A stretch of DNA of 64,000 nt from Torymus aiolomorphi (taxonomy: Eukaryota; Arthropoda; Insecta; Hymenoptera; Torymidae), in NCBI GenBank assembly GCA_036365515.1, contig CM070873.1, positions 28,812,085 to 28,876,084 of the forward strand, in the 5' to 3' direction. The notes below the pieces were generated by a model, which ran no database searches, was not told where the DNA came from, and was given only the letters and a program-made list of their open reading frames with translations. Position numbers and translations under genes: made by a program. Shown one piece after another: positions 31,794 to 44,986 of this stretch. Positions within the stretch are counted from its first letter, which is position 1. Every line of letters starts with the position of its first letter.

Positions 31794-34700
31794 TCGCGCT
31801 AAAAATACTTAAAATAATGACGACAAGCAAATGTTCCACATTTTTCTTTAAAAAGCCAAATCTGCACCTATAAAAATACGTCAAGTATTTTTATCGGCTC
31901 TAGAGCAATTTATGAAAACATTTGTAGAAATGACTAACGTATGACGGCAGTATACGATAAACCAATCGGCCGACAATACTAATTACAGCAAAATACGAAG
32001 AAAATATTTTTCCGGCAAAAAATAGTACGATTGGTTTCCTTTTTTGCATCAGAACTGTCAAGAATTGGCGTGTGACGCGCTAATCGCTTTATAATTGCCA
32101 GTTACCGACATTTCAATCTTGTCCCAGTGTTACGTAAGAGCACACGTATATATACACGAGCGGCGGAATGAAGCAATCGACAGCCTTTTATGATAAAATC
32201 AGCATAATACTATGTGTCCACGTGTGTAGAATCTAGGCCGCAGACAAATTGAAGCGGTACAGGGATTTCTCCCTAATAACGTATCGAAAAGTAGAATTTT
32301 CCCACTTAAAACAATTGTCACTGTTGACAAATTTCTGAGATTGCATTAGAATAACCTATTGGGATCGTTAATTTTGTTAACTTTGCTCCGACCTACTCTT
32401 TGTCTTTCTAACTGTAAAATAGTCCAAATACGGTCAATGATTCAGGATATCGGGCAATATCTATTATTCCGAAAAAGTGGTCGTATTTTCACCATCGCCG
32501 GTATAAAGAACCTCACCAATCGGAACCATTACAACGGACCCTTTGACACACAAACCCGCAGCCATCACCACAAACACGGGCGTACGAAACTGTTGATCGG
32601 AAAAAGACGGACCGGTACATACGTGAAAAAAAAGGATAAAAATAAAAAGACGCCGAGTGGGATCGCAGAAGAAAAAAAGGGCCAGCAGCAGCAGCAGCAG
32701 CACACACATGCGGAGAGTGAAATCGGCGGAAGGCGCGTATTACACGTGTGCGCGCAAGCAGGGGGGAAAACGGGCCGATTGTCTTACGGCGTTTACCCCG
32801 ACTTCCGGCTCGCGCTGGTTGGCTGGGAGCTTTCGCGTCCATCGGTCTCTCCCTCTCTCTCTCTCTCTTCTCCTGCAATTAAAGTAATTGGTCTCATTGT
32901 GCTGTCCGAGAGAGGCGAAAGCTAGCGAGCGAACGTCCCTGGCCGAAACGCGGAATTCTGCGCGCGCGCAGGGGCTCTCAACGCTGATGTTGACGATATA
33001 CTGCGCGCTATCTTTCTGCGATCTTTTCGAGTATATACGAAGAGTTTTCAGTTTTGTTTTATGCAGCAGCAGTGCAGGGTATAGGGGAAACTTGGGCTGG
33101 ACAATGGAATTGTAAATCGTGGCAGATGATAGTTGACATAGTCAGTATCTAAAATATATTGCTAAATTAATTTTTAATTTTTGATTGTTTCAGGGTTTGA
33201 TGTACACTGGCAATATTGATTTTGAGTCTTATAATAAGTAAGGCATTGTCTTGGATATAGGTCAATCGTAGTGGTTAAAATGCAATGTGCATCTAATGTC
33301 GTTTTCGTATACCATATGTTTGGGGTGCATTAATAGCATTAAAATGCTCTCAGGTAAAAGATGTTATGATTATTGCACACAGCAGCTTTCGAGCTAAATT
33401 TAAAATGTAAATTATACATTCTCTCGAAACCCTGAAAACACACAAAGAATAAAATTCCATATTTACATTTTTAAAGGCGGCACGTCATAAATAACCATTT
33501 GATAATACACCGCAGATAAAATCCTCAAGCACAGGTATACACGTATATACACACGCGTATTACTTCTTACAACATTTAACCACAACTTCACAATCTACGT
33601 ACACAGACACATAAACACTCCACAGCCTCAAGACGCACGGCTCCGACTATAATACTTTTTACGTAAATGCAAATTGCCCGTGATTTACTTGCCAAATTGT
33701 CGCCGGAGCGCGCTTCTTCTTCTTCTTCTTCTCGTCTTTTTCCCCCCTTGTATCACAATTTACCGCGAATTTTCACGAGGTTAGAAAAAAAGGCGGGGGA
33801 TAAGAGCGCCGCACGGCGTAACGAGGAGGATCGACGGCTCGCAGTAAGCGCATTCCTGGGTATGCATCGGCAGTCCCTGTAATAGCCGCGCACTGCCGGC
33901 GGGCCGCTACTCCTCGCGCCTTTATTATTTCTCTTTGCGCAACGATACTGTTTTTACGCTTTTTTAACTATTCATCGCAAATGAGGATGGTTATACGCGG
34001 CTCGCCCCCTCTCTCCTCCGCCTCTTTATATATTTTATATAGACTGTGGATATTATAATTTTACACGGTCGTTAAGTGTTATTATATATTTATATGGGAT
34101 TATCTTATGTGTCTAAGCGCGAAAATTTTATATTAATTCGTTTTATTCAGTCTTCGAAGTGCTGTTATTATACCCGGGTGCGTAATTATTATTAAGCGGG
34201 ATACATGATTATCTCGTGATGGAAGAAGTGTGTGTATGCGCTGTTGCAGCGGCAATAAAACTCGCTCGCAGTTTTACGATGTTGAGTAATTTTAGATTAT
34301 TTATTATTGAGTTAGGTTGTTAGACTGATAAGATGTCGTATACCGACATCTGCATGCGAATTAAAGCATTGACAAAATTGATAAGGTAATTTACAGTAAT
34401 TTACATTTTTATCCACTGTCATTATGAGCGCGCGCGCATTGAAAAAAGTCGTATCATCGTAGTTTAATTATGTAAAATTAGACCTGCTCTAATAAGCATT
34501 CGTTAATAATAATGTATACGGACATAATGCTAATGAGATTTATAGCGTTAACTCGCTGATATTTTAAAATGTTTAATGAGGATACATTACGTATTCCAAT
34601 TTGGCACTACACGGCGAAATCATTTTCTTTATTATTCCTTTACAGGCAAAAGCTATTACAGTAACGGGTGGAGCAGGACGACTTTGATTTCTCAGAGCTG

Positions 34701-35072
34701 TCTTCTATTTGATAATCAGGCTTCTACCTTACCGACACTCCAGTTTCTATTGACGTATTCACCCAGCTATATACGGAAAGCGAATATAGAAAATCATATA
34801 TAGCTTTTCATGAAATTGACTTAATATAAATTTTATATTAATGTTAATCTGTATTATTATTTAATTATAAAAAAATTGTTATGATCTAATAAGATGTAAA
34901 ATCACTCCCGAAATATCCGCTACAACAGCAATAAAGTGATAAAAATTACAAAAAATTTCAATTTTTTTTTTTTTTGCAAATTCGTACCTCAATGGTACAC
35001 AGGTGTACTTACATACACCGACTGGAAGGATTCCAGGGTTGAAGAAGCGCCTTTAAAGTGTCACAAAACAAG
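31794..35072. other. no gene seen; CpG-rich block 32.4-34.1 kb
   Basis: Contains CAG, CT and TTC microsatellites. The longest ORF (32359-32925) is a chance reading with no domain. Two AT-rich stretches flank the block. Confidence 0.5.
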
Positions 35073-35144
35073 TCCTCGGTAGTATAGTGGTCAGTATCCC
35101 CGCCTGTCACGCGGGAGACCGGGGTTCGATTCCCCGCCGGGGAG
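35073..35144 (+). tRNA. tRNA-Asp (GTC)
   Basis: Acceptor TCCTCGG/CCGGGGA, A box TAGTATAGTGGTCAGTA, anticodon loop CTGTCAC, B box GGTTCGATTCC; terminator is a T run from 35146. Confidence 0.97.
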
Positions 35145-36210
35145 ATTTTTTTTTTCTTTTTTTGCACATTTTTATATCTCTTCAAATATTAATTTTACAA
35201 AAATTTGGCCATGACTGTAAAATTATATTGTTTAAACAATCTTTTTTTATTAATAATTACATTGATTAATGTAAGAAATATGTGTATGTTAAGATCTATT
35301 CTTGTGTTATACAATTGTTAAATGGCAATAATTATTGATAGAAGCGTTAATAAACATTCAAACAACAATTAACAATCAATAGAATTACAATATACTTACT
35401 TGGGTATAAAACGAAACTAATTTAAGATATGAAATTATAAAAATAACAAGATTGAGCACATCGGCCAAGAGGTAATCTTAGGTAATATTAATGTTTTACT
35501 TATTTATTTATTTGTAAAAATGGTTTTTCGGTTAGTTGCAGTGCAAGGCAAAATAATTCCAAGCGCAAAGAATTTATCTGTGAGGTTTAGGGGAGACCCG
35601 GGGAAAAAGTAAATAAAAATATATGTAAGAAAAATTTAAACAACTTTAAAATTATTTTACTTTTGTTTATAATGAAAAAGACAACAATCATATGTGGCTT
35701 CCCGGAAAAACCAAGAAAGTGACATGTTTTTCAAAATAGGTTTTATGCCTTATTTTTTATCTTCAAACAGTCCTCTATCACGTAATCGTGACAAATTACT
35801 AAAAAGCGTTCGTTGTCTTGAATAAACACAAGGAAAAACGCTGTAACTCCTTTTTCGCCATACCCTGGCGAAAGTGCCACATTCCCGCCCGGGTCAAAAA
35901 CGGGAATGTGGTGTTTTCGGCCCGGGTATGGCGAAAAATAATATACGCACCATGGGAGTAAAATTGGCCAGCCCCCAGCTCGTGTTTCCCCTCGCCTTCG
36001 GCTCGGACGGCAATTTACACGAGGTGTGGACTATCCAAGTTTTTTCCTCCCATGGGGCGTAATATACTATTTTTCAACATGTTCCCGGAATAACCACGTA
36101 TCTCCATTTTTTTAATAACTCCCGGAAAAACCATATAACTCCACTTTTTAGTCATCCAATAGAGTAGAAATCTCTATTTGTGTGCCTTTCCGTATTTGTG
36201 TGCCCTATTA
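35145..36210. other. non-coding, with a GC hairpin
   Basis: AT-rich sequence with a nearly perfect hairpin at 35855-35938 (TTTTCGCCATACCC and GGGTATGGCGAAAA; CCACATTCCCG and CGGGAATGTGG). A GC-rich patch at 35950-36060 is bounded by CACCATGGGAG and CTCCCATGGGG. No gene is seen. Confidence 0.6.
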
Positions 36211-36605
36211 TTAAGAGGGTGTGGTACTCATGTACTCTATTTTACCGGCAGAACACGGTAAATTCTATATTATTAACCTTTAGAGGACGGGATGGCCCCT
36301 ATACGGGCCATGCCCATGATCGACCCTTTACATGTGTTAGTTTTGAGATGTGAGACATCACAAAAACTCGATTTCTATAGAAAAGTGAGAGAAAACAGTA
36401 AACCCAAATCCTCGTCCTCTAAAGGTTAAAATAAATATATCGAATTACGTCTTATAAAGAGATAGTTGCCCTGCGCAATGTAATAATCTACCAGCCTACG
36501 CAGTTTTGAGCTCAAATGTCAACGACACCCTAAAAAATTTTTCGAACAAAAATAACCGAAATTTCGTTCGGTAAAATAGAGTACATGAGTACCACACCCC
36601 CTTAA
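36211..36605. mobile_element. TTAA-flanked MITE with nested MITE
   Basis: TTAA then GAGGGTGTGGTACTCATGTA at the left; the right end has the matching ATGAGTACCACACCC before TTAA. The arms extend through CTCTATTTTACCG. It is interrupted by the element at 36273-36429. Confidence 0.8.
36273..36429. mobile_element. nested TTAA-flanked MITE
   Basis: TTAACCTTTAGAGGACG and CGTCCTCTAAAGGTTAA are perfect inverted ends with TTAA borders; no ORF. Confidence 0.75.
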
Positions 36606-36950
36606 AACACATCTCAGAAATGAATGGGTGAAAAACTAATACTAAAATATTTTTTTTCATAAAGTATAGTTAATTAAGTTTAAGTAGAGTTAATTATTTT
36701 ATTAGCTTTCATTTATTATAATATTAAAAAAGAGCTTACAAAAATATGTTTCACGGTCTGCGGAGTTTCACTATGTTTCCTTGTCCAAATATACTAAGAA
36801 ATGACTATTTTAAAAGTAACATTAAATAATGTTTAAAATAGATTTGAAGTTGGGATGCAATTGATTACATCATAAAATAATGTAATTTTATATAATAAAC
36901 TTTAATATAAAGGTTTTGAATAGATTTTGATATTTAATTAATGGTGTCTA

Positions 36951-37161
36951 TTAAGGTGATGCGATACTGACACTATTACCCAAAATTTGGTTCCCATTTT
37001 TCTCATTCAATTTTTAATTTTAAGAAAAAAACTCTTTGATACGTTGTAGTTCTTTATTAAACTTAAAACGTGTCAAAGAGTTTTTTTCAAAAAGTTTAAA
37101 ATTGAAGGAGAAAAACGGGAACCGATAATTGAGTAATAGCGTGGGTATCACATCACCTTAA
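36951..37161. mobile_element. TTAA-flanked foldback MITE (GGTGATG ends)
   Basis: TTAAGGTGATGCGATACTGA at the left pairs with ATCACATCACCTTAA at the right. The internal arms AAAAAAACTCTTTGA and TCAAAGAGTTTTTTT pair, so nearly the whole element folds. Confidence 0.8.
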
Positions 37162-38529
37162 TACAGGCAGTGAAAAACGACTTGTCCCGATTTGTGTACC
37201 CTCGATCGACGCTTGAACTCTCTGGTGAGGTTATGTCGACTGCGCGTAAACGCTGTATCATCGCATTCATAACCTTCTGCAGTTTTATGCCTGAGTAGAA
37301 ATTGATTAAGATTCAATGTAAAAAAGAGTTAAAAATCTATTTTAAATGCATTACAGTTAACAAAATAATTTTTGTTCGCAATGATAATATTATTAAGACA
37401 CACTAATATGGGGCACACAAATGTGTACAACCACATTAATACGGGGCACACAAAAATGTACATTGCTGTCTGCTAGGGCACACAAATAGGTACAAATTTC
37501 CTTTTTCTTATATTATTTGTATCTTTTGTAAATATTAATATTTTTTAGTAAAAAAAAATTGTTTCGAGTAGGAAATTAGTTCTTTTACCAATATAATGCT
37601 GTCCGAAATCTCTGAGACAGCTTAAATAGTCTATTATTATGCGACAAAACTGAAGAGTTTCTTAAACCCACACTAATAGGGACATCTACCCTATACTGGA
37701 AAAACGATACAACTCCATTTTTCCAGTAACAGCCTATAGTATCTCTTGTTTCTTTTCTTAAATTACACTTTTAATTTATTAAACTTTTCTCTGAATATAG
37801 ATTCACTTTTCTATGTGTAATATACTCTATAATGTTTCCATACAATCATATATACTTATTTATTCAAAGATAACATCCAGCGTAGATATACACCTTTACT
37901 TCTATTCTGGGTATAAAAAAACCATTGCATAACAATACAATTTAAAATAATAACATACAAACTATAACAAGCGTAAAAGTTATCTATTCTGCAATCTACT
38001 CACTAATGTCATTGTAAAGATAAAAGTAAAGTTGTTGATGTAATAATCTATATACATATAGTAGTGTAATATAACGTATAAACACGCCAATTTATTATTT
38101 ATATTGAAACGTTTTTCGTAATTATTTCGGACGTTATTTTTATTTATAAAATACACACTTTATACATGTGAGCATTAACATTAAATTAAGAAAAGAAAGT
38201 TATTATCTTAAATGATATCTATAATTGTTTTAAATTAAAATTCAGCAACTTAATTTGTTAGGATATTAACAACAACTTATATCGCTACACACGCAACAAT
38301 ACACTATAAAAGCAATAAGAGCTACACGTGATAAATTATGAGCGAATAAAAAAAGTCCACAAAAACTGGTATGTTTATGGCAAAAGGATTATTCACGTAA
38401 GGTTTATATATTGTTCAAAAGTATTTTCACTTTTTCAGAAAGATGCATAGCAAAACAACTAAGAAAACATTTATTATTATAAAACGAATGCCTGAAATTT
38501 TTAGTTAGAGCGAATCCACATTGCGTGCT
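37162..38529. other. AT-rich, no gene seen
   Basis: No exon or RNA gene was recognised; it has only short repeats of GGGGCACACAAA type near 37400-37480. Confidence 0.5.
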
Positions 38530-39008
38530 GTGCGTCGTGTGTTGTGCGCTTTGCGCTCTACCCAAAAGAAAGTGTTGCTCGACATCTATATGTAATTGTT
38601 ATCTATGTTTGATATATATGCTCTGTTCAATAAGAGACTACTCGGAAACCCTTGCTCATTATCATAACCTATAACTCTAAGTTTTTAATTTTCTCTTTTT
38701 CGAGTTGAAATCAATTCTTCATTGCTAAGGGCTAAGGTCCGTAGTGCTTAACACTCCAAACTCAAAATAGTCACCCATATCGTCTCAATCAAGCTGTGGT
38801 GAAAAGCAATCAAGTCTCATTACCAGTCAAACAACGTCAAAACAGTTCATACAGTAGTAACGGGCACATATCTGCACAGCAGAGATAACCAACAGGAAAA
38901 AAAAAATAAGAGACTATATACGTCTCTTCCCCTTTATCTTTGGTAGTAAGTACGTAGATGTCGAACAACACTTTCTTTTTGGTATAGAGCGCAAAGCGCA
39001 CGGTGCAC
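38530..39008. repeat. long-spaced inverted repeat
   Basis: GTGCGCTTTGCGCTCTACCC and AAGAAAGTGTTGCTCGACAT pair with ATGTCGAACAACACTTTCTT and TATAGAGCGCAAAGCGCAC. The spacer is unrelated AT-rich DNA. Confidence 0.65.
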
Positions 39009-39034
39009 AGCTCCGAGCACTTATGCCCCATCCA

Positions 39035-39264
39035 CAACCTCACGCAAAAACTGTGCGTGCACGCAAATCTCACTAGATTTTGCTAGAGCTAATTGTGCAA
39101 CCAACCTTGACTAAAAATTGCCACACTTTGTTTCCAGAAAACTATCCAAGAATTGTTTGACGTTAGATAACAGTTTTCATTTTTAATCAAAGTTGGTTGC
39201 ACTTCTTATTTTAGTGAAATCTAGTGAAATTTGCGTGCACGCACAGTTTTTGCATGAGGTTGTA
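39035..39264. repeat. inverted repeat (TTTGCGTGCACGCACAG arms)
   Basis: CAACCTCACGCAAAAACTGT and GTGCACGCAAAT at the left pair with ATTTGCGTGCACGCAC and AGTTTTTGCATGAGGTTG at the right; inner GTGCAACCAAC/GTTGGTTGCAC also pair. Confidence 0.75.
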
Positions 39265-40770
39265 GAAGGCTCCGTAATGTGGACACACCCTAATATACAA
39301 ATCGACGAAAATACAACCGAGAAAACCCTTTTTCACACATGCCAACCAACACATCAAGACGTATCGCCGACTTTGCCAAACGCATGCGCGCGCACGCTAC
39401 AACAACAAACACGTTCCCGCCTGAACAAAACAACAAGGAAGTCGCACCGTACACAATTATACAACAGGCTGCACACCAGCTCACCTTCTTATTTCTTCCC
39501 TGCACGCACATGATCCACACCTCGTCGTCTCAATTCTTCACCTCATTGTGTTAAATCAATGAACGTCACGTGCACTTCCATCGTTCCCGATCGAGCGACT
39601 AATCCTCTGGCGCGTCCTCCGCGCGGATTTGACGGTCGTCTGCTGCCGCTCGCGCGCTCGCGTATCGAATTTCAAAACTCCGCGTGTGTTAGTAATTGTA
39701 CATATAGGTGATGGTACGGTCTTTCTTTGTTATTGGGCTGCAGCAAATGAATCTCTTTTATCCTGGACAAAAATGGCTTATGATCTGGTTTAATGTTTAA
39801 TTGACGAACGATTAATTTTCAGTGCTATATAAAGAACAACGATTGGATAATGTAATTTTTATTGGCGCACAGTTTAAAATTTCGATATACACTTCTTTTC
39901 TCAAAAAGAGAAGCCAGCGCACAAGCTTCGCATGTTCACCAAGTCAGCATTAATGCAAAAACGGATTAAACCATCGTTTAATTATACACTCGTATCAAGG
40001 CGCCGCGATCGCCACCTCATTAAACTTCAAAGAATTTGTTTGTTTATGTATTTCAGCCCTGCGCATGCTCGCACAAAAACATGCTCGATATCGAAACTGC
40101 CGAAACACAAACCGCGCGGTGCGTTACCGGGCAATTACAACGCGCTATACTCACTCGCGCGCGAGAGCCGGAAGAAGCCGTTCGCGCGACCGATTCCACA
40201 CACACACCCATACGTATATCGTTCCGGAGGATGATGCACTCTCTCCCCGGCGGTTAATAATTAGATTCCGAGATTACGATAATTGGCGCATAATGCGCTC
40301 GCACTCGCGAGTCTTATTACGCTCTCTATCGAGGGTCGCGCAGCTGCATGTATATGTACATATGTATGCGCGCGGCCTAATGAGGTCGTATAGTCTCTCG
40401 CGCATATAAATTTCCCCCAAAAGCGCGACGAGGACACTTCCTGTTCTCTCAATTATACATACCCGCGAGGGTATAATGTGAGCGCGCGCGCGCGTTTTCT
40501 ATAACGCGACGTTTACGAGGCCGTAACTTTGGTTTATGGAGTTGAGCGCGAGCGAGCATAAAGTGCGGGTTTATTCGTCCGCGCGAGTGCGCTTTTGCCG
40601 AGTGACGGCTCAATTTCGCGTGTATGTGTGTGGTGGTGCAGGTGCGGAAAAAGGAAGATATAGAGATGATGTAGAGCCGGTGATATACAGGGGGTTTTTT
40701 AATAACTTTAGGCGCGGCTTGAATGATCGCGGGTCGGTGAAGTCTTTCTGTCTTATGTCGTTGCTCTCTA
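39265..40770. other. CpG-rich block, no gene seen
   Basis: Alternates CG-rich runs with TAAT-type motifs. ORFs are low-complexity on both strands. Confidence 0.5.
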
Positions 40771-40899
40771 AAGTTAAATTAGTGAAAAAACCATTAAACG
40801 TTAGTTAAAATTGCTCCACCGTAGAGTCAGTGAATATTCACTAATTTTACAGAGGAACAATTTTAAATAATGTTTAGTGGTTTTTTCACTAATTCAACT
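40771..40899. mobile_element. small foldback MITE (AAATTAGTGAAAAAACCA)
   Basis: AAATTAGTGAAAAAACCATT pairs with GTGGTTTTTTCACTAATTC. A second copy is at 52533-52608. Confidence 0.7.
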
Positions 40900-40937
40900 C
40901 GTTATGTTTGTCACTATATTTTTGATTGGTAGTTCAT

Positions 40938-42094
40938 TATATGAGGATATCGTTTTCGTGTCCACACTTAGAGGGTCCACAAAATTTGAAGGTACACCTT
41001 CGCGACAAGTTTTTTTTCATTCTATAGGTGATAAAATATACGAAAAACGTGAATATTTATAGAAAACGGTCTTGTGACACTGTTTTAGAAAAAAATCCAT
41101 TTTTCTTATGGAAATTTAACATGGGAAAAATAGACGAAAAGTAGTCACTGATGATGAGCGATTCAATAGTAAGCTTTTAAATGTGCCAACCAATATTTCA
41201 CAAAAAAAGCGATGAAAGTAGAAGAAAAAAGCTTTAATTTAAGCTAAAGATCGTTAAAATCGATCGGTAATTCTACGCAAATTTACGTGCATTTGAAAAT
41301 GGCGAAAAATGACCAAAAATGGGCGATTTTCCCGAATCCACGTAATTCAATCATTTTTGGTCATTTTTCGCAATTTTCAAATGCACGTAACTTTGCGCAT
41401 TTTAACGATCTTTAGCTTAAGGGGATGTGCAACCCTAATTTAAATATTTTTGTAAATCAACATTCAAACATTTATTTGGAAAAAGACGGCTGTCAAGCGC
41501 TCCGTACACGCAAACACTATATGCAGATTTTTTTCTGGATAATTCTATTGATATTTGCGTGAGTTATACTCGTTTGAAAAGTAGGTCAATTGTAGATTCC
41601 TACTTACCGACAGTACGGTTTTTATTTAATTCAATAAATTCTCATCATTTTTTTGGAAAAAGACGTCTGTCAAGCGCTCCGTACACGCAAACACTATATG
41701 CAGATTTTTTTCTGGATAATTCTATTGATATTTGCGTGAGTTATACTCGTTTGAAAAATAACGTCGGTACTCACATCCTCTTAAATTAAAGCTCTCTTCT
41801 TCTATTTTCATCGCTTTTTTGTGAAATATTTGTTGCCACATTTAAAAGCTTACTATTGGCTCATCATCAATGATTACTTTTCATCCATTTTTTCCATGTT
41901 AAATTTTCATAAGAAAAATGAATTTTTTTCTAAAACGGTGTCACAAGACTGTTTTCTAATGTTCACAAGTTTTTTCGTATATTTTATGACCTATAGAATG
42001 ATAAAAAAACTTGTCGCGAAGGTGTGCCTTCAAATTTTTTCTTTTAATTTTTTGGACCCTCTAAGTGTGGACACGAAAAAAATATCCTCATATA
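40938..42094. mobile_element. 1.16-kb foldback element
   Basis: ATATGAGGATATCGTTTTCG and GTGTCCACACTTAGAGGGTC at the left pair with GACCCTCTAAGTGTGGACAC and ATATCCTCATAT at the right; pairing continues for about 340 bp. It contains the TTAA element at 41418-41785. Confidence 0.85.
41418..41785. mobile_element. TTAA-flanked MITE containing a direct duplication
   Basis: TTAAGGGGATGTG and CACATCCTCTTAA are inverted ends with TTAA borders, of the same terminal type as 16569-17026. Inside, a block of about 100 bp starting AAGACGGCTGTCAAGCGCTC is repeated directly (about 41483 and 41663). Confidence 0.75.
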
Positions 42095-42489
42095 TAGTTA
42101 CAGTTATGTGATAAACAAAATTAACTCTATGGCTCACCTCTCAGAGGCGAATTTTGAATTTCGTCAGGCTTTTGTAACAGAAAATGATTAAAAAGAATAA
42201 CAACGTGGTGGGAAATATCAAAAAGGAAACTTACTTATGAATAATTGAAGTTTGTTAAAGCGTTCGTTCATAATATTGAATTTTGGCGATAAAAACGGAC
42301 TCTAGATGAACCAAATTTTGTTGCGATTCACTTCTTCATTATATATTACAATAAAGAAGTGAATTGGAAAAAAAAATTTGGTTACTTCAATAATATCTAA
42401 TACAATATTCTACGCATTTTTAAAACCGCATCTTACATCCACCACGATCTTAAATTTATTTTCAAACTACATACATCCCCAGCGCGCAC

Positions 42490-42490
<1 letters not shown>

Positions 42491-42554
<64 letters not shown>
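42491..42554. repeat. (TC)n microsatellite
   Basis: About 32 TC units without interruption. Confidence 0.97.
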
Positions 42555-42557
<3 letters not shown>

Positions 42558-43053
42558 AAGCCTTCGACAATTACACCGACACACACGAGAGCGGAGTACA
42601 AGGGACAGCGCACGGAAAGTGGATCGGAGGGAAACTTCGTTAAACAATGTCGAACGGGGCCGGGAGAGTATACACACACACACATACACACACGTGCACG
42701 CGCCCCGAAGTTTAGCGCGGCTGACAGTTTGATCGGCCGGTAATTATATCTCTCACGCTCGCCCCGGTGCGTACACGGTAATTGTACACTCTACAACTGT
42801 GCGCGCGCGCGTGTGTATGCACGATGGTGTATAGGAAAAGCGAACGTTTTGCATATACAGCCGCTCGTGGATTGTTGATAACGTACGTTACAATGTATAT
42901 AGGTGTAGAAATATCCTGTTGTTTAATTCCTCGCCTGCGGAATGTAGAAGAAGTGCAATAAATATATTATATTGTAAAAATGGCAAAGGCAAAAGTAACG
43001 GGCTCTCGTTGATTTGCGAATTTAATGTTGGGAAGAAGAAAAAAAAATAACCT
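42555..43053. other. CpG-rich, no gene seen
   Basis: Spacer up to the tRNA-Tyr gene with CA and CG runs; no exon supported. Confidence 0.5.
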
Positions 43054-43147
43054 TCCTTCGAGCCGGATTTGAACCAGCGACCTATGGATTTCTGCTTCAG
43101 AGACAACCAACTACAGTCCACCGCTCTACCAACTGAGCTATCGAAGG
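43054..43147 (-). tRNA. tRNA-Tyr (GTA) with intron
   Basis: Acceptor CCTTCGA/TCGAAGG, A box TAGCTCAGTTGGTAGAGC, anticodon GTA in GGACTGTAG, B box GGTTCAAATCC. About 21 nt (TTGGTTGTCTCTGAAGCAGA plus one) lie one base 3' of the anticodon, the canonical tRNA intron position; mature length is 73 nt. Terminator T-run on the minus strand at about 43039-43047. Confidence 0.97.
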
Positions 43148-44777
43148 CTTATGGTTAACCGACGCTAAGAGAACGCGCCGTTCCGCGCCCGAAATTTTCG
43201 TCGCCGGTGAAAGTAGTAATGCGCATGTATATAACTGGAGAAAAGCGTGTTGGCAGTATGTTGATTAAATGTATTTTATCGGTACGTGCGGGAACAATGG
43301 AAACGCGATAGATAAGTCTACGTCTGCTGTGTATAGAGTCGGTCTTGATGTTCTAAATATAGCAGAGCTATGCGGTATGCGAGCGATGATAATGAGTGAG
43401 CTGTCGGGGAGACGTGTCTGTTATGTAACTGCTGGAGGTCTCTGTTTTATCGACCTGAGGCCTGTAATCTCTGTACAACAGATCTTGAAAGTTTACTTTG
43501 ATTGATTATTATAGTTCATATTATAGAATGTTTGTCTTTGATGCAATTTTTCCATGTATTAGAATGTAATCATATACACGTGACCTTCGTACTATGTACG
43601 ACGATGTGCGTAATTGCATTCGGAGACCTTTTATGTAATGCACGGCAATAAAGTATCATTTTGAAGAAATACATAAGAACGTTATTATCAGTACATACTA
43701 ACTTTTATTGTTGAATCAATAGCGCGACGTATGTCTATATGTATATGTATATATATTTTGCAGCCGAAGATTGCGCAAGGTAAATTGACCGATCAAAATA
43801 ACTTGCATAGCTCGTCGGATAATATATTCGCATCGTAAACCTGCTCGTACGCGTTATTGATTGAGCTATAAAGTTATTATTAACAATATATTCTGTTTTC
43901 CTTTCTTTTTTCTCGCAAGCAGATGCAGTTCCGATGTTGACCTGTTTGAGAAGCGTTATAAAACACTTATGATTTATATATTTACGCCTAATTTCCGCTA
44001 ATTGGGCGATCGTTATAATCTGACCAACATATAACGTTATATTTCACACGTTATCTTTTCTCGGATATGAATATTTATACATCTATATATTTTATATATA
44101 AATAATGATATTGGATCAATTATGTTTCATCCATTTTTCCAAGACCGACAATAGAACGTCTAAGTACTGATATATAGGGTATATAGTGATATAGGTATCA
44201 AGTGTTTATATTTTATGTACTCTAAGTGAAATAAAGATAATAATTTATGTCAGTTTATACATTTTTTTCAATTAATTTTTGGGTTGACTTTCAAAAAACA
44301 GTTGTACTCCGCAGAGCCAGGAGTCTTCTACACCGCATTAATAATCAATTATTACAAGCGACGACGTAACATGAATATTCACGGTATATCAAGAAAAATC
44401 AACGCCTTTATGATACCACAAATCGGCGGATTCTTTGTCGACCGGTTCTCAATCACATCAGGCATTGTTCAGACGGAATGCCACGTACCGCAACGTAATG
44501 AGGCTCGAAACAGTCGTTAAATGCAGCACTGCTAACCTCGGTTTATTATTATATGACAGCGAGCGGATTCTTTTCAATGGTCCTTATTTCAGGTGACTGA
44601 ATGTTTCGAAAGATTAGTAATATATGAAAATATGCGTCTAAATTTGACAAGTATCTTCGGTTTCTGGAAAAACTTGTTACTTGTTTTTCTGCATAACCAG
44701 GTGCTGGGCAGATCGGGCGTTTAAACATACATACTGCGTGTGTGCATTAAGGCATGGGAACTATAAGTAACAAATCT
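43148..44777. other. no gene seen
   Basis: AT-rich with weak ORFs (43269-43505, 44284-44520) that show no recognisable protein. Nothing else was identified. Confidence 0.45.
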
Positions 44778-44986
44778 ACACGGAAAGAAAAATCTAACTT
44801 CTGTACCATGGACCATTGCATACTACCATAGTTAGTGTTACGCTTCCGACTACAGTCTGTGCGTAAACTTTCAAAGCGTGTAGTGTCCAATAGTACTATA
44901 GAGTATGGCGCTTCTACAAATACAGTATACAGGCGACAGTCTTGAAGTAGCGCTCTATACAATCATGGTATGTCAATAATACCTCC

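Noticed and set aside
32359..32925. 188-aa ORF on the plus strand
   Set aside because: Contains a CAG-derived Gln run and CT-derived Ser run, no recognisable domain and no splice context; chance ORF.
42378..42743. ORF with a long Ser-Leu repeat
   Set aside because: Encoded by the TC microsatellite.
44284..44520. 78-aa ORF in moderately GC sequence
   Set aside because: No recognisable protein features and no splice signals; left as non-coding.
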